Below, piece after piece: positions 21,894-31,782 of a DNA stretch of 64,000 nt. A program made the translations under genes and the position numbers. This stretch comes from Massilia sp. H-1 (GTDB taxonomy: Bacteria; Pseudomonadota; Gammaproteobacteria; Burkholderiales; Burkholderiaceae_D). The notes beneath the pieces were generated by a model, which saw nothing but the letters and a program-made list of their open reading frames with translations, was not told the DNA's origin and ran no database searches. The stretch covers positions 1,426,001-1,490,000 of the forward strand of contig CP087969.1 in assembly GCA_024703915.1 (NCBI GenBank). Reading direction: 5' to 3'. Position 1 is the first letter of the stretch. Each line of letters starts with the position of its first letter.

Positions 21894-22176
21894 TCAAGAG
21901 AACCGATGTTTGTTGATGGTCTCAATACCCATTTCCATTTTCTGGCGCGCGGATGAATTGGCCGAGTGCACCGACATCATCGGGGGGGCACGAAACCGCG
22001 CGTGATCACGGCTTCTTCTATCCACAAAACCACGTCGTACCCGGTGCCACGCTCGTCATCCCCGAGGTCGTGATCCAGGCTCAGCTCGGTCACCTGCCCG
22101 GTCTCCAGGAGCGCGATGGCTTCGTCCGGCCAGTAGACACGATGCCAGACTTCGGGCGTGGCGCGCTCACGATCAC
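21894..22176 (-). CDS. Cyclic-phosphate processing receiver-like (cREC) domain protein
   Basis: About 95 residues. The sequence WHRVYWPDEAIALLETGQ, VTELSLDHDLGDDERGTGYD, VVLWIEEAVITRGFVPP, MMSVHSANSSARQKM matches the small receiver-like family with conserved DERxTP, SLDHDLG and HSAN motifs. Members are predicted to act in nucleotide or cyclic-phosphate processing linked to stress or defence; the reaction here is unknown. The N-terminal DERATP is damaged near 22165 and one C is extra near 21988. The likely GTG start overlaps the repaired stop of the TAXI gene (GTGA). Start uncertain. Confidence 0.7.
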
Positions 22177-23546
22177 GCTTAGCTTCAGGACTTCTGCCGC
22201 GGGCACGGCCGCCTTCATCGCATTTTTCACGCGCTGGCGCACGAAATTGATGTGGCTGCGCAAACCGTACAAGCCATCGGCAAACGCCAGCGGCACGGAA
22301 ATCTGATTAACCAGATCTTCGATTTCGTCGAGCCGCTTGAGCAGCCCGGCACACAATTCCTGATTGCCCTGCGCCGTTTCCAGTTCCTGTTCCACGGTGC
22401 GCAACTGCCCGTACCAGCGATACACGCGCGAACGAATCCGCCACACATACAAAGGCGGCACCACTTTCGACAGCGGCAGCACCAGCGCCGCCAGCGCGAC
22501 CACCACCACCCACATCCGGTCCAGGAAATTGGCCATCCAGAAGCTCATGTAGCGCTGCAGCATCGGCGCGCCATCCTTGTAGAACTTGGCCGCCTCGCGC
22601 GAGACGGGGATCTCGGTATAGCGCGCCGACGGGAACTGGCCCTGCTGCTGGAACCAGCCCGTGCCGCCATGGATGGCCGAGGCCGACTGCACGAACAAGT
22701 CCACCAGCGCCGGATGGATATCCTCGCGCGCCACCAGGGTGGCAGTCGGCGCGATCAGGTGATAATCCTGAGCAGGGATGTCGCGCCCCACGTCCACGAT
22801 CCCGCGCGGCAGTACCACGTGGGTCATGAACGGCAGGCGCCGGGTGTAGGCCTCGGCCTGGGTAAAGTTGAACAGCTTGATGCCCGGCGTTTGCAGCAAC
22901 ATCTGCACCAGCAGCGCGTCCGGCCCGGACGAGAATACCAGGCCGTCGATGCGCCCTTCCAGCAGCTCCACCGTGGCTAGGCGTGTTTTCCAGCGCGCCC
23001 ATGGTCAGGTCGGTCGGTTCGATGCCGTTCAGCGCCAGCACCTGGCGGAACATCTTGGGCGCGCCCGTGCCTTCCGGACCCACATTGATCTTCAGGCCCT
23101 TGAGCTGGGTCAGCTGTTCCACCTTGACGCCTTCGCGCAGGAACAGCCAGACCGGCTCGGTGAACAGGCTGCCGAGCGAGATCAGGCCCTTGCGCTGGGC
23201 CTCGGCTTCCTCGGTCGAGCCGCTTTGCACGAAGGCGATATCGACCTTGCCGTCATTGAGGCGCTGCAGGTTTTCCTGCGAACCGAGCGAAGGCACCAGC
23301 GTGACCTTGATCTTGTGCTTGGCCATCGCGGCCGCGTATTTCTTGCCCAGCTCCTCGTAGGCGCTGTTCTCTTGCCCGGTGGCCAGCGTTACCGCGCGCG
23401 GTGGGGTCGGATCGACCAGGAAATAGGCCAGCACGCACAGGGAGGCAATGGTCAGAACGGTGGGACCGGTGGCGGCAACCAGATCTTTAAATGAGAACTG
23501 GGTAAAACTTCCGGATTTTGGACATGGCGAGTTGCAGTGGTTTCAT
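22173..23546 (-). CDS. TAXI-family TRAP transporter solute-binding protein, membrane-anchored
   Basis: About 455 residues. An N-terminal hydrophobic segment (TVLTIASLCVLAYFLVDP) precedes the binding domain (VTLATGQENSAYEELGKKYA, VDIAFVQSGSTEEA, INVGPEGTGAPKMFRQVL), typical of TAXI binding proteins. A second membrane helix (WVVVVALAALVLPLSKVVPP) and a coiled C-terminal tail follow. TAXI proteins feed a fused TRAP permease; none is seen nearby. Breaks are near 22980 and near the start. Restoring GCCGGC at the scar 22177-22183 gives the stop after VLKPA. ATG 23525 is an alternative start, which would leave the 12-bp inverted repeat in the leader. Confidence 0.8.
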
Positions 23547-23576
23547 GGATTGGGACAATGCCAACAATCCATGAAA
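23541..23576. repeat. 12-bp perfect inverted repeat between the PBP and TAXI genes
   Basis: TTTCATGGATTG (23541-23552) and CAATCCATGAAA (23565-23576) are exact reverse complements with a 12-base loop. It covers the first possible ATG of the TAXI gene and lies 11 bases after the PBP stop, so it may be an operator or an mRNA hairpin. There is no T-run. Confidence 0.6.
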
Positions 23577-23587
23577 CTTGCAAGCTT

Positions 23588-26500
23588 TTACGTGCGGGCA
23601 ATTAGCGGACGCAAGCCTTGGCGACCACGTCCTTGGGCGGTTCCGATCATCGGCATCAGGGTCGGTGCCAGCGTGGTCAGCAGCTGCACCGGCAGCGCGC
23701 TGGTGAAGTCGTAGTCCCCTGCCTTCGGCCCGTGCACATAGGCCGTCATGCTGCCATAGAAGCGTTCGCCGATATTGAAGACGAAGGTCGCCGAGCGGTT
23801 GACGAAGCGCGATTCGATCAGGCGCCCACCGGCCCCGTACACCTCGAAGCGCTGGTCGCCGGTACCGGTCTTGCCGCCCACGGCGATGATCGAGCCGTCG
23901 GCCATCTTGAAGGCAGCCTTGACGCGCTTGGCGGTGCCCTCCGAGACCACGCCGCGAATCGCGTCGGCGGCGGCGCGCGCCACTTCTTCGGACAGGATGC
24001 GCTCGCCCACCGGCTGCTTGGCATGGCGCACCAGCGTTTCATAAGGCGTGCCCTGGGCGAAGTGCAGCGAATCGATGCGCTCGATCGGCTTGCGCACGCC
24101 CTGGTTGACGATAATGCCCATCATCTCGGCCAGCGCGGCGGGACGGTCGGCCGACGCGCCCAGCGTGGTCGCATACGAAGGCACCAGCGAATCGAAGGGG
24201 TAGCCCATGCGCTTCCATTGCGCATGGATCTTGAGGAAGGCTTCCACCTCCAGCAGGCCGGACGATGCGGCGGTCCTGGGCATGCTTGCGGTGCGTGTTG
24301 AACAGCCAGGCATAGACTTCCTGGCGTTCCTTGGCGCTGGCGTCGACGGCATCGGCGAACTTGGCGCTTTCGTGGGCGCGCAGGTAGCCGACCAGCCACA
24401 GTTCGAGCGGGTGGATGGTGGCCAGGTAACCGCGGTCGGCCAGCGACATATTGGCTAGAAGCGAATACTGCTCGTACATGCGGGCGATGCGGTCTTCCGG
24501 CACTTCGTTCTTCGACTCGAGGTTGTCGTTGATGAAGTCCCCGAATTCCTTGACCGTGGCGTTCGGCAAAATGGTCCGGTGCACCGTTGCCAGACGTACC
24601 GGCGTCGGACGCAGGCTGGCCAGCAAGACCTTCTCCGCTTCGGCCGCGTTCTTGTTGCGGTACTTATTATAGAAGCGGCCCATGAACTCGCGGCCCTCGC
24701 GGTCGGCGAAGCGGGCCAGGTACTCGGCGCGGCGCGGGTCGTCCGCATCGGCCAGCAGCGCCGCCGAGGAACCGGGCAGCTGGAACATGTAGTAGCGCAC
24801 CACGTCGCGCATCAGGCGCACGAACACCAGGTTGGTCGAGCTCTTGAGGGCGTCGCGCACCGGCATGATCTTCTTGTCGTCGAGCTTGCTGGAAGTTGCC
24901 GAAGGTGTGCAGGCCGCCGCCCGTGAAGAAGCCTTCGAACGGGCTGGCCGAATACTTGCGGTCGAGCGCGGCAGCGAGCATCGCGGTCAGGCTGCGGTCG
25001 GCTTTCTTGGGCAGGTTCTGGAAGTAGGCGATGCCCCATTGCGACAGCAAGTCCTTGGGATCGACCACGACTTTTTCAGCTCGGCCGCTTCCATCGGTTC
25101 GAAGCGCTTGTGCAGCTGGTCGACGATGTCGAGGTAGGTCACCAGCGTGCGCAGCTTGGCGGTCGAACCCAGGTCGAGCTTGGCGCCTTCGTTGATGTCG
25201 AGCGGCTGGTCATAATTGTCAGTCTGCACGCGCAGGTAATTGACGTTCTCGCCGCGCTCCATCAGCGTGAAGCTGTACACGACGTTGGCCGGATCGCCGT
25301 TGCCGAGCATGCCCTTGCCGGTCAGGCTGAGCGGCGGCCGCCGCATCGGCGTCGCGCAGATTGCGCAGGGCTGCCGTGACGGCTTTCTGCGCGTCCGAGT
25401 CGAGCGTGCTGACCACCGACAGGTCGAGGCGGTCCAGGTTGTACAGGCGGCCGTCGCCCAGCAGACTGCCGAGGTGGGTGCGCACGGCATTGGTGGCCTT
25501 GCGCGAGACGAAGGTATTGGCCATGCCGCGGGCAGCACGCCGGACGCCTGCGACGGCTCCAGCTTGACCTTGAGGGCCGCGTCGCAGCGCTTGCGCGTGA
25601 TGATGATGTAGGCTTGCGCCAGCACTTTCAGGTGGGTGTTGGTCAGCGCTTCCAGGTCGTCCTTGCTTAAGCACCGAGGTAGTGGGCCGGGCGGCGCTGG
25701 GCGATCATCAGCGACAGCGCCTGCTTGTAGGTGAGCGCGGCCTCGCGCGAGGTCGGATTGCCCTTGAGGGCGGCTTTCATCTGATTGAAGTCGCGTCCGT
25801 ACCAGACCCACATGCCGTCGCCGATGCCGTTCACTTCGCCGTAACCGAGCTTGGCCGACAGCGGCACCGTGTTGAGGTAGTCGACCACGATCTGGCGCCG
25901 CGCCAGCGTGGTGTCTTCGCCGTACTGGTAGGCGCGCAAAGTGGCCGAGGCCATCTGGCGCAATTTTTCCGACAGCGAACTGGTACGTCCGTCCGGCGAG
26001 TGGCGGTATTTTTCGATCTGGGTCGCGAGCGTGCTGCCATGCCACTGAGCGCTGGTCGCTGCCGGTGAAGACATTGAGCGACTTGTCGAACACGGCCTTG
26101 CCGAAGCGGTCCCATTCGACCGCCGGATTGCGTTTCGGATAGGTGGTGTCGAGCAGCTCGCGGTTCTCGATGAACAGCAGGCTCTGGACCAGCAGGGTCG
26201 GCGTCTGCGCTGAAACCGTCGAAGTAGCGCTCGGGGTAGCGCGCGGCGAACAGCGGCTGGCTCTTGCAGTCGAGGATCTCGAGGCCGACCTTGGTCTTTT
26301 CGCGGTAGGTGGCGAACAGGCCCATGTCGGCCAGTTCGATCATCTTGGGCGAAATGCGCACTTGCGCCTCGATCGCGTAATCGCGTTCCTTGAGCTTGCC
26401 CAGGTAGTCGGGCATGTTGGCGTAGCCCAGCCGTTCGTCATACGGGCTGTCGTGCGGGAAACGGATCGCGTTGCTCGGGCCCTGCTCGACCTTGTAGCTG

Positions 26501-26863
26501 ATTTTTTGGCGATCTTGGAAAACACGCGCGCCTGCATCGACGACGTGCGCGACTCGTTGTAGGCCCAGCCGACGGCCACCGTCAGCAGCATCAGCAGCAC
26601 GAGAATCAGGGCTTAAGCTTGATGCGGCTGCGCTTTTTGGGCGGCGTGGGCGCGGTGTCCTGCGGTGGCGTTGGGTCCGGCATGCCTTCGCCTTCGCCTT
26701 CTTCTTGCGGGCCCTCGGGCACCAGCGACAGGTGGGGATGCGGATAATTGTGCGCGCCGTGGGCTGGCTGCGTGAGGCGAATTCGCTGACGCAGCGCGTG
26801 CGCGTAATTTCCGCACTGCGCGCTACGATTCAGGGGCCGTCGAAATCGACGATTACTTTCCAT
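23588..26863 (-). CDS. PBP1-like bifunctional transglycosylase/transpeptidase, divergent
   Basis: About 1,080 residues. A basic, Pro-rich cytoplasmic N-terminus (TPPKKRSRIKLKP) precedes one membrane anchor (LILVLLMLLTVAVGWAY). The GT51-like region has LLFIENRELLDTTY, HGSTLATQIEKYRHS and RRQIVVDYLNTVPLSAKLGY, clearly related to class A PBPs but divergent from EDxxFxxHxG and GGSTITQQ. The transpeptidase has SxxK (DLGSTAKLRTL, near 25160), SSTN (near 24840) and KTGTGDQ (near 23875). It would polymerise and cross-link peptidoglycan in the periplasm. Many slips occur, including GCTTAAGC at 25665 and 26606. Starts at 26863 or 26683 are possible. The 26864-27158 gap shows nothing clear. Confidence 0.85.
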
Positions 26864-27158
26864 GATGGCTCAACCGGTTTGATTCAATCGTACCTGCGCT
26901 CACCGCATCAACCTTCGCCATCTGTGCTGCAGGTTTCTCCAATGAGCGTGGTGGTCAATCGTATTGCTTTGTTTATTCAAATTGTCACAGGAATCTCATT
27001 GTGTATTCCCGTGTACGCACGCTTACCATTGCACCACAAGGCAGGGGGCGGCACGAAGGTCTGTTCAATAAAAATTGATCCCGCCGATTGTTTTTCGCAA
27101 AAAAACAACGGCTGAGTACAACGCACGAAAAACGGGCGACAAATTTGTCACACGCCTG

Positions 27159-27949
27159 TCATGCGGCACGCACGTATTCCACGTCCATGCGCGTGAGTTC
27201 GGCACACAGCCGGGCGAACGCATCGGCCGTCTGGACCGGCTCGCCCTTGACGCCCAGTTCGATGTGGCGGCGCGTGACGGCGTCGCCCACCGTTGGCAGG
27301 CTGAATACTTTCACGCGCGGGTAAGCCGCTTCCAGCGACTCCATCAGCGGCGTCAGGTCCGACTCGGCCGAACCATACACCAGCAGCGACTGCTCGGCGC
27401 GCGGCTCGAGGTTGAACAGATCGCTGTAATGGGTGTCGAGCACCCACGCGATCATGGGCCAGGCCATCACGGGAAAGCCGGGCACGAAGTAGTGGCGCCC
27501 GACGCTAAATCCTGGAATCTTGTTGTACGGATTGGGAATCAGGGCCGCGCCCTGCGGAAACTCGGCCATCTTGAGGCGGTGCAGGTTTTCCGGCGTGTCG
27601 AGCTCAGGCGGTTTGCCCGCTTCCCGCGTACATCTCGGCAATGCGCTCGCGGATCAGGCGCTTGCCTTCCGGATGCATGGCGAGCGGGACGCCCAGCGCC
27701 CTGCCCGCGCAGGCGCGTGTGGTCGTCCGGCGTGGCGCCGATGCCGCCGCAGGAAAACACGATGTCGCCGCTGGCCATGGTGCGCGCCAGCGTGGCGGTG
27801 ATGCGGTCCGGATCGTCGCCCAGGTACTCGGCCCAGGCCAGTTGCAGGCCGCGCTCGGCCAGCATGGCCACCACTTTCGGAAAGTGCTGGTCCTGGCGTT
27901 TGCCGGACAAGATTTCGTCGCCAATAATGATCAATCCAATTGCCATCAT
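27159..27949 (-). CDS. CinA-like molybdopterin-binding (MoCF_biosynth) domain protein
   Basis: About 262 residues. The N-terminal MoCF fold starts IGLIIIGDEILSGKRQDQ and has VFSCGGIGATPDDHT, the classic CinA/MogA signature, then ENLHRLKMAEFPQGA and FSVGRHYFVPGFPVMAWPMI. It lacks the C-terminal amidohydrolase domain of full CinA and instead has a ~90-residue extension ending VEYVRAA. Family members bind nucleotide- or pterin-like ligands; the function of this short form is unclear. Slips are near 27715 and 27620. ATG 27949 overlaps the stop of the EI24 gene (ATGA). Confidence 0.88.
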
Positions 27950-28751
27950 TTCCCCCGCATGTCCTGCAGCGCCTGCAGGCAGTAATATTGGAACCACAGT
28001 CCGGTGAACACGAAGATCAGGACAAAGATCCAGATCGACAGCGGCGCCAGAATCGGGAACAGCACCACCGACAGCACGGTGCCGCCTATCCATACCAGGC
28101 CCGGCAGCGCGCCTACCACACCCGAGATAATCCCGATCACCATCAGCGGCGTGCGGTGCAGGCGCTTGAGTTCCTTGCGTTCCTCCTCGCTGGCATGGTC
28201 GGCCAGCGCGTCGTAGCTCATCACATGCGCCGTCAGCCAGCCCCACAGAACGATTTGCACCAGCACCGAGAGCGGATACAGCGGCAGCGTCAGCAGCCAG
28301 ATCGGCAGAAACACGAGCATGCCGCCCAGATTGGTCTTGACGCTGCCCACGAAGCTGCCGCCATGCTTTTGCTCGAGCCCGGGATACTGGCGCGCCGCCA
28401 CGTGGCGCACGATGGCCTAAGCATGGCGGCCACGCCCATGAAGACCAGCGCCGTCATGATCATCAGCGGCAACAGCAGCAGCATCGCCAGCAAGGGCACG
28501 ATCACGGTCTTGAGAAAGCCCATGCCCAGCATGCCGAGCATGCCGGAACTGGTCTGGAAGCCGTTGTGGCTGTCGAAATACGCCTGGATCGCGTCGAACA
28601 GCGGTTGCAGGCCGGTGTACAGCAAGCCGCTCCACAAGGCCACCGAGAGCAGGAAGGGCACGGCCGAGAGCAGCATGATGCGCCCGCTGAACTGGGAGCG
28701 CAGCGCACGGCCAAACGCGGTGAGAACGGGACGCAGCGAGAGTTGGGTCAT
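27946..28751 (-). CDS. EI24/CysZ-like membrane protein
   Basis: About 266 residues with four or five membrane helices: RIMLLSAVPFLLSVALWSGL, the long IVPLLAMLLLLPLMIMTALV, LTLPLYPLSVLVQIVLWGWL, and WIFVLIFVFTGLWFQYYCLQ. The conserved SYDALADHASEEERKELKR segment lies between helices, as in the EI24 domain family that includes the sulfate permease CysZ. Whether it carries sulfate is not shown. GCCTAAGC at 28413 breaks the frame. It is translationally coupled to the molybdopterin-domain gene. Confidence 0.82.
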
Positions 28752-28879
28752 GGGTGCGAACTGGAATAAATGACAATGAAAGCGAAGCATAATCGAAATC
28801 GGCTCCTTCCATGTGCAATAGCGCCCCGCCACGCCTTCGACTACAATCACGGATCACCCCCACATTAGCAAGGAATAAC

Positions 28880-29238
28880 ATGTCCACGATCACTACCGAT
28901 TCCGGCCTGCAATACGAAGAAAATCACCGTTGGCAGCGGCGCCGAAGCCAAAGCTGGCCAGCACGTCACCGTGCACTACACCGGCTGGCTGCGCAACGAC
29001 GACGGCACCCAGGGCGCCAAATTCGATTCGAGCAAGGACCGCAACGATCCGTTCCAATTCTCGCTGGGCGCCTAGCCAGGTCATCCGCGGCTGGGACGAA
29101 GGCGTGCAAGGCATGAAAATCGGTGGCCTGCGCCGCCTGACCATTCCTGCCGCTCTCGGCTGGGCGCGCGCGGCGGCGGGCGGCGTGATTCCGCCGAACG
29201 CCACGCTGATCTTCGACGTCGAACTGCTGGGCGTGTAA
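28880..29238 (+). CDS. FKBP-type peptidyl-prolyl isomerase
   Basis: About 118 residues, a single FKBP domain with no signal peptide, so it is cytoplasmic. Diagnostic stretches are [70 protein letters not shown]. It catalyses cis-trans isomerisation of Xaa-Pro bonds. Slips occur near 28922 and at 29070 (GCCTAGCC). The start ATG 28880 follows AAGGAAT. Its stop overlaps the start of a small lipoprotein gene (TAATG). Confidence 0.94.
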
Positions 29239-29451
29239 TGCGCGCGTGCTGGTGGCGCTGCTGCTGCTTAGGCGCTGGGCGGATGCACCGTGCTGGCGGT
29301 CGGCGGCGCGGCGGTGTCCGTCGCCTCGACGGCGGTCGGCGCAACCTACGCCGTGACCAAGGGCGCGGTCAATGTCACGACCTACCCGTTCCGGGACAGC
29401 GAGGAAGAAAAAGAAGAAAAACGCAAGAAAGAAGAAGCAGAAGAAAAATAA
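29238..29451 (+). CDS. Small lipoprotein-like exported protein with acidic/basic tail
   Basis: About 68-70 residues. A hydrophobic leader (VLVALLLLAG) leads to a lipobox-like GGC followed by TVLAVGGAAVSVASTAVGA, then NVTTYPFRDSEEEK and a Glu/Lys-rich tail. The lipobox overlaps a scar at 29268 (GCTTAGGC) and one base is missing near 29246, so the exact cleavage site is inferred. It is coupled to the FKBP gene and followed by a terminator. The function is unknown. Confidence 0.6.
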
Positions 29452-29476
29452 AACGTCGCCTGCGGGCGACGTTTTT
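29452..29476 (+). terminator. Rho-independent terminator after the FKBP/lipoprotein pair
   Basis: A perfect 9-bp stem AACGTCGCC/GGCGACGTT with a 4-base loop, merging into TTTTT. Confidence 0.88.
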
Positions 29477-29481
29477 ACTTG

Positions 29482-30944
29482 TTACTCCCAGTCGCCCATC
29501 AGCGCCAGCATCACCAGTTTTTCAAACTCGGGGGCGAAGCGGCTGATGATGTTATCCGGATCCTTCACCAGCGCATCGTCGGTGACGATGCCGAACTGGA
29601 CCCCGCCGTTGTAGCTGAGAATCGACACGCCGATCCCGATATCGCCCGACTGCGGCACCCAGAACATGCACTGGTCGAGCTGGCTGCTTAAAGCAATATA
29701 CAGCGGCTGCTGCGGACCGGGCACGTTGCTCATCACCGCCGTCGCCTTGCGCGCGAAATAATTCTGGATCTCGTTCTGGACTTGCTTGGGCGTGGCGCCC
29801 AGCACGCCCAGCACCGACATGGCCACCAGCGCCGTGTAGCTGCCCTTGAGCTCGTTCATGCGGTGGCGCACCTCGTACATGCGCGCGACCGGGTCTTCCA
29901 GCCCCACCGGCAACACCAGCGGCACCAGGCCGAAGGCATTGCCCAGCTTTTGCTGGCGGCTGGCCTTGCGCAGATTGACCGGCACCATCACCCGCACGTC
30001 GCAGTCGTGGGCGACCTCGTCCCCCTTGGCGCGCAGATAGGCGCGCAGCGCGTCTACCACGCTGGCCATGAGCACGTCGTTGATCGAGCAGCCGAAGGCC
30101 TTGCTGATCGCCTTGACCTCGGCCAGCGGCAGCGGTTCAGCTCCAGGACACGTGCTTCTTGCCGTTCGGCTTGCCCTTGAGGCGGGTATGGCTGTCTTCT
30201 TCCATGGTGGTCAGCTTGACCGCGTCCATGGCCAGCTGGTAGACCGTGTGGCCCAGCGTGGAAATCTGGGCTTAAGCAGCTTGTCGAAGTCGGTCCACAT
30301 GCTCATCGACTTGATGAACACGGACGAGGACAGGTCGATCGCCTTGATCGAGGCGGCCGTCACCGGCAGCATGATTTGTTCCCAGGGATTTTCTTCGGCG
30401 GCCGCCGCCATGCGCGGTCGGCGCATGGTCTTTCTCGTCCACCGACTTGTCGAACATCGACATGAACACGCCCACCAGCGCCACGCCGTCGGCGATGCAG
30501 TGGTGGATGCGGATGATCAGGGCCTGGCGCAGCTTGCCGTCCTCGCCCATGCAATTGTCGACCAGGTGCATTTGCCACAGCGGCTTGTCCGGATTGAGCG
30601 GCTCCTGCGACAGCTTGCCGACCAGGGCTTGCAAGGCCTAGCTTGTTGCTGGCCTTGTTCTTGTTCGAGGGCAGCGCGGTGTGGATCACATGGTCGTCGA
30701 GGTCGACTTCCTGCTCCTGCCACCAGGCGCCCGACATGTCGCTCACCACCCGGCTGCGGAAACGGCTGTACACCAGGAAGCGCGTTTCGAGCGCGTGGCG
30801 CAGTCCTTCGACGCTGACCGGTTTGCTCAGCATCGAGACGCCGACGATCATCATCAGGTTGCCTTCGGAATCCATCCTTAGCCACGCGGTGTCTACCGTG
30901 GACATTTTCTTGCGGCTAAATGCGGACAGAGCTTTCGACAACAT
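29482..30944 (-). CDS. Wax ester synthase/diacylglycerol acyltransferase (WS/DGAT)
   Basis: About 487 residues, the usual WS/DGAT size. The catalytic motif HHxxxDG is present in IRIHHCIADGVALVG (near 30500). Also seen are DTAWLRMDSEGNLM at the N-terminus, KPLWQMHLVDN and the C-terminal domain MSNVPGPQQPLYIA. It esterifies fatty acyl-CoA with alcohols or diacylglycerol, making wax esters or triacylglycerol at the membrane or lipid bodies. Scars are at 30638 (GCCTAGC) and 30270 (GCTTAAGC), with slips near 30420 and 30140. It is divergent from an acyl-CoA-binding protein gene, which suits a shared substrate. Confidence 0.93.
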
Positions 30945-31076
30945 GGAGCGTCTCCTCTAAAGAACTGTGATCTGGCTATTATGTCGCGCAAATTGCTTGG
31001 TGTTGCGCTAAGATTCTAGGCACATTACTCTAGCGACAATAACCGAGCAACATTTATTCAGCCAACAGGAGACTTT

Positions 31077-31332
31077 ATGAGTTTGCAAGAACAGTTCGAC
31101 CAGGCCCTCGCCGATTCCAAGAACTTGCCGGAGCGTCCGGACAACATGACCTTGCTGAAGATTTACGCGCTGTACAAGCAGGCCTCAGTAGAGCGACGTC
31201 GACGGCAAGCGCCCGGGCTTCACCGACATGGTCGGCCGCGCCAAATTCGATGCATGGGACGGCCTGAAAGGCACCAGCAAGGACGACGCGATGCAGCAGT
31301 ATGTGGATCTGATCGAAGAATTGAAAGGCTGA
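31077..31332 (+). CDS. Acyl-CoA-binding protein (ACBP)
   Basis: About 84 residues, the standard ACBP size. Conserved parts are [51 protein letters not shown] and [10 protein letters not shown], matching the four-helix bundle that binds long-chain acyl-CoA in the cytoplasm. One base is inserted near 31190: TCAGTAGAGCGACG stands where TCGGTGGGCGACG is expected ([12 protein letters not shown]). GGAGA precedes ATG 31077. It is divergent from WS/DGAT, and ACBP may deliver its acyl-CoA. Confidence 0.95.
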
Positions 31333-31356
31333 TCGCGCATGCATGGCCAGCATAAG

Positions 31357-31382
31357 AAAAACGGGCCGCGGCCCGTTTTTTT
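31357..31382 (+). terminator. Rho-independent terminator between ACBP and the PHA-system gene
   Basis: The palindrome AAAAACGGGCC GC GGCCCGTTTTT continues into TTTTTTT. It can serve both the plus-strand ACBP gene and the converging minus-strand gene. Confidence 0.85.
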
Positions 31383-31390
31383 ATTTCCTG

Positions 31391-31672
31391 TCAGGCCGCG
31401 CCGAACACTTTCTTCATGTTCTCGGCCACCTTGGCTTCGATGGTCGGCGCGAACGCGCTCATCAGAAAGCCGAGCCGGATGAACATCTCGGCCTTCTTCT
31501 TGTCCAGCGTCAGCTGCCCCTGCACGCCACTGCGCTCGAAGTGCAGCACGTCGCCTTCCCATTCGCAGGCCAGGCCATACTCATCGGAAATCGAATCGGC
31601 CACCTTCTGCGCCGCTTCGCGCGCTTTCTTGTGGGACAGTTTGTGCTCGTGCACGATGCTGATATCTGCCAT
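31391..31672 (-). CDS. Polyhydroxyalkanoic acid system family protein
   Basis: 93 residues, intact. The pattern ADISIVHEHKLSHKKAREAA, GLACEWEGDVLHFERSGVQG, TLDKKKAEMFIRLGFLMSAF fits the small PHA-system/granule-region family (TIGR02610-type). Members are found near PHA genes and are thought to be granule associated; the biochemical role is not established. It fits with phaZ 5 kb away and with the neutral-lipid genes next door. Confidence 0.85.
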   Translation of the reverse strand: MADISIVHEHKLSHKKAREAAQKVADSISDEYGLACEWEGDVLHFERSGVQGQLTLDKKKAEMFIRLGFLMSAFAPTIEAKVAENMKKVFGAA

Positions 31673-31782
31673 GTTGTTCTTCCTTGGTCATTTTTCGGCC
31701 ATCATACCACCAGCGCTGCATGGCCTGAAACACGGCATTGCTGATTTATAATTGCACTCCGACATAGTCCTCCAGGAACGCC

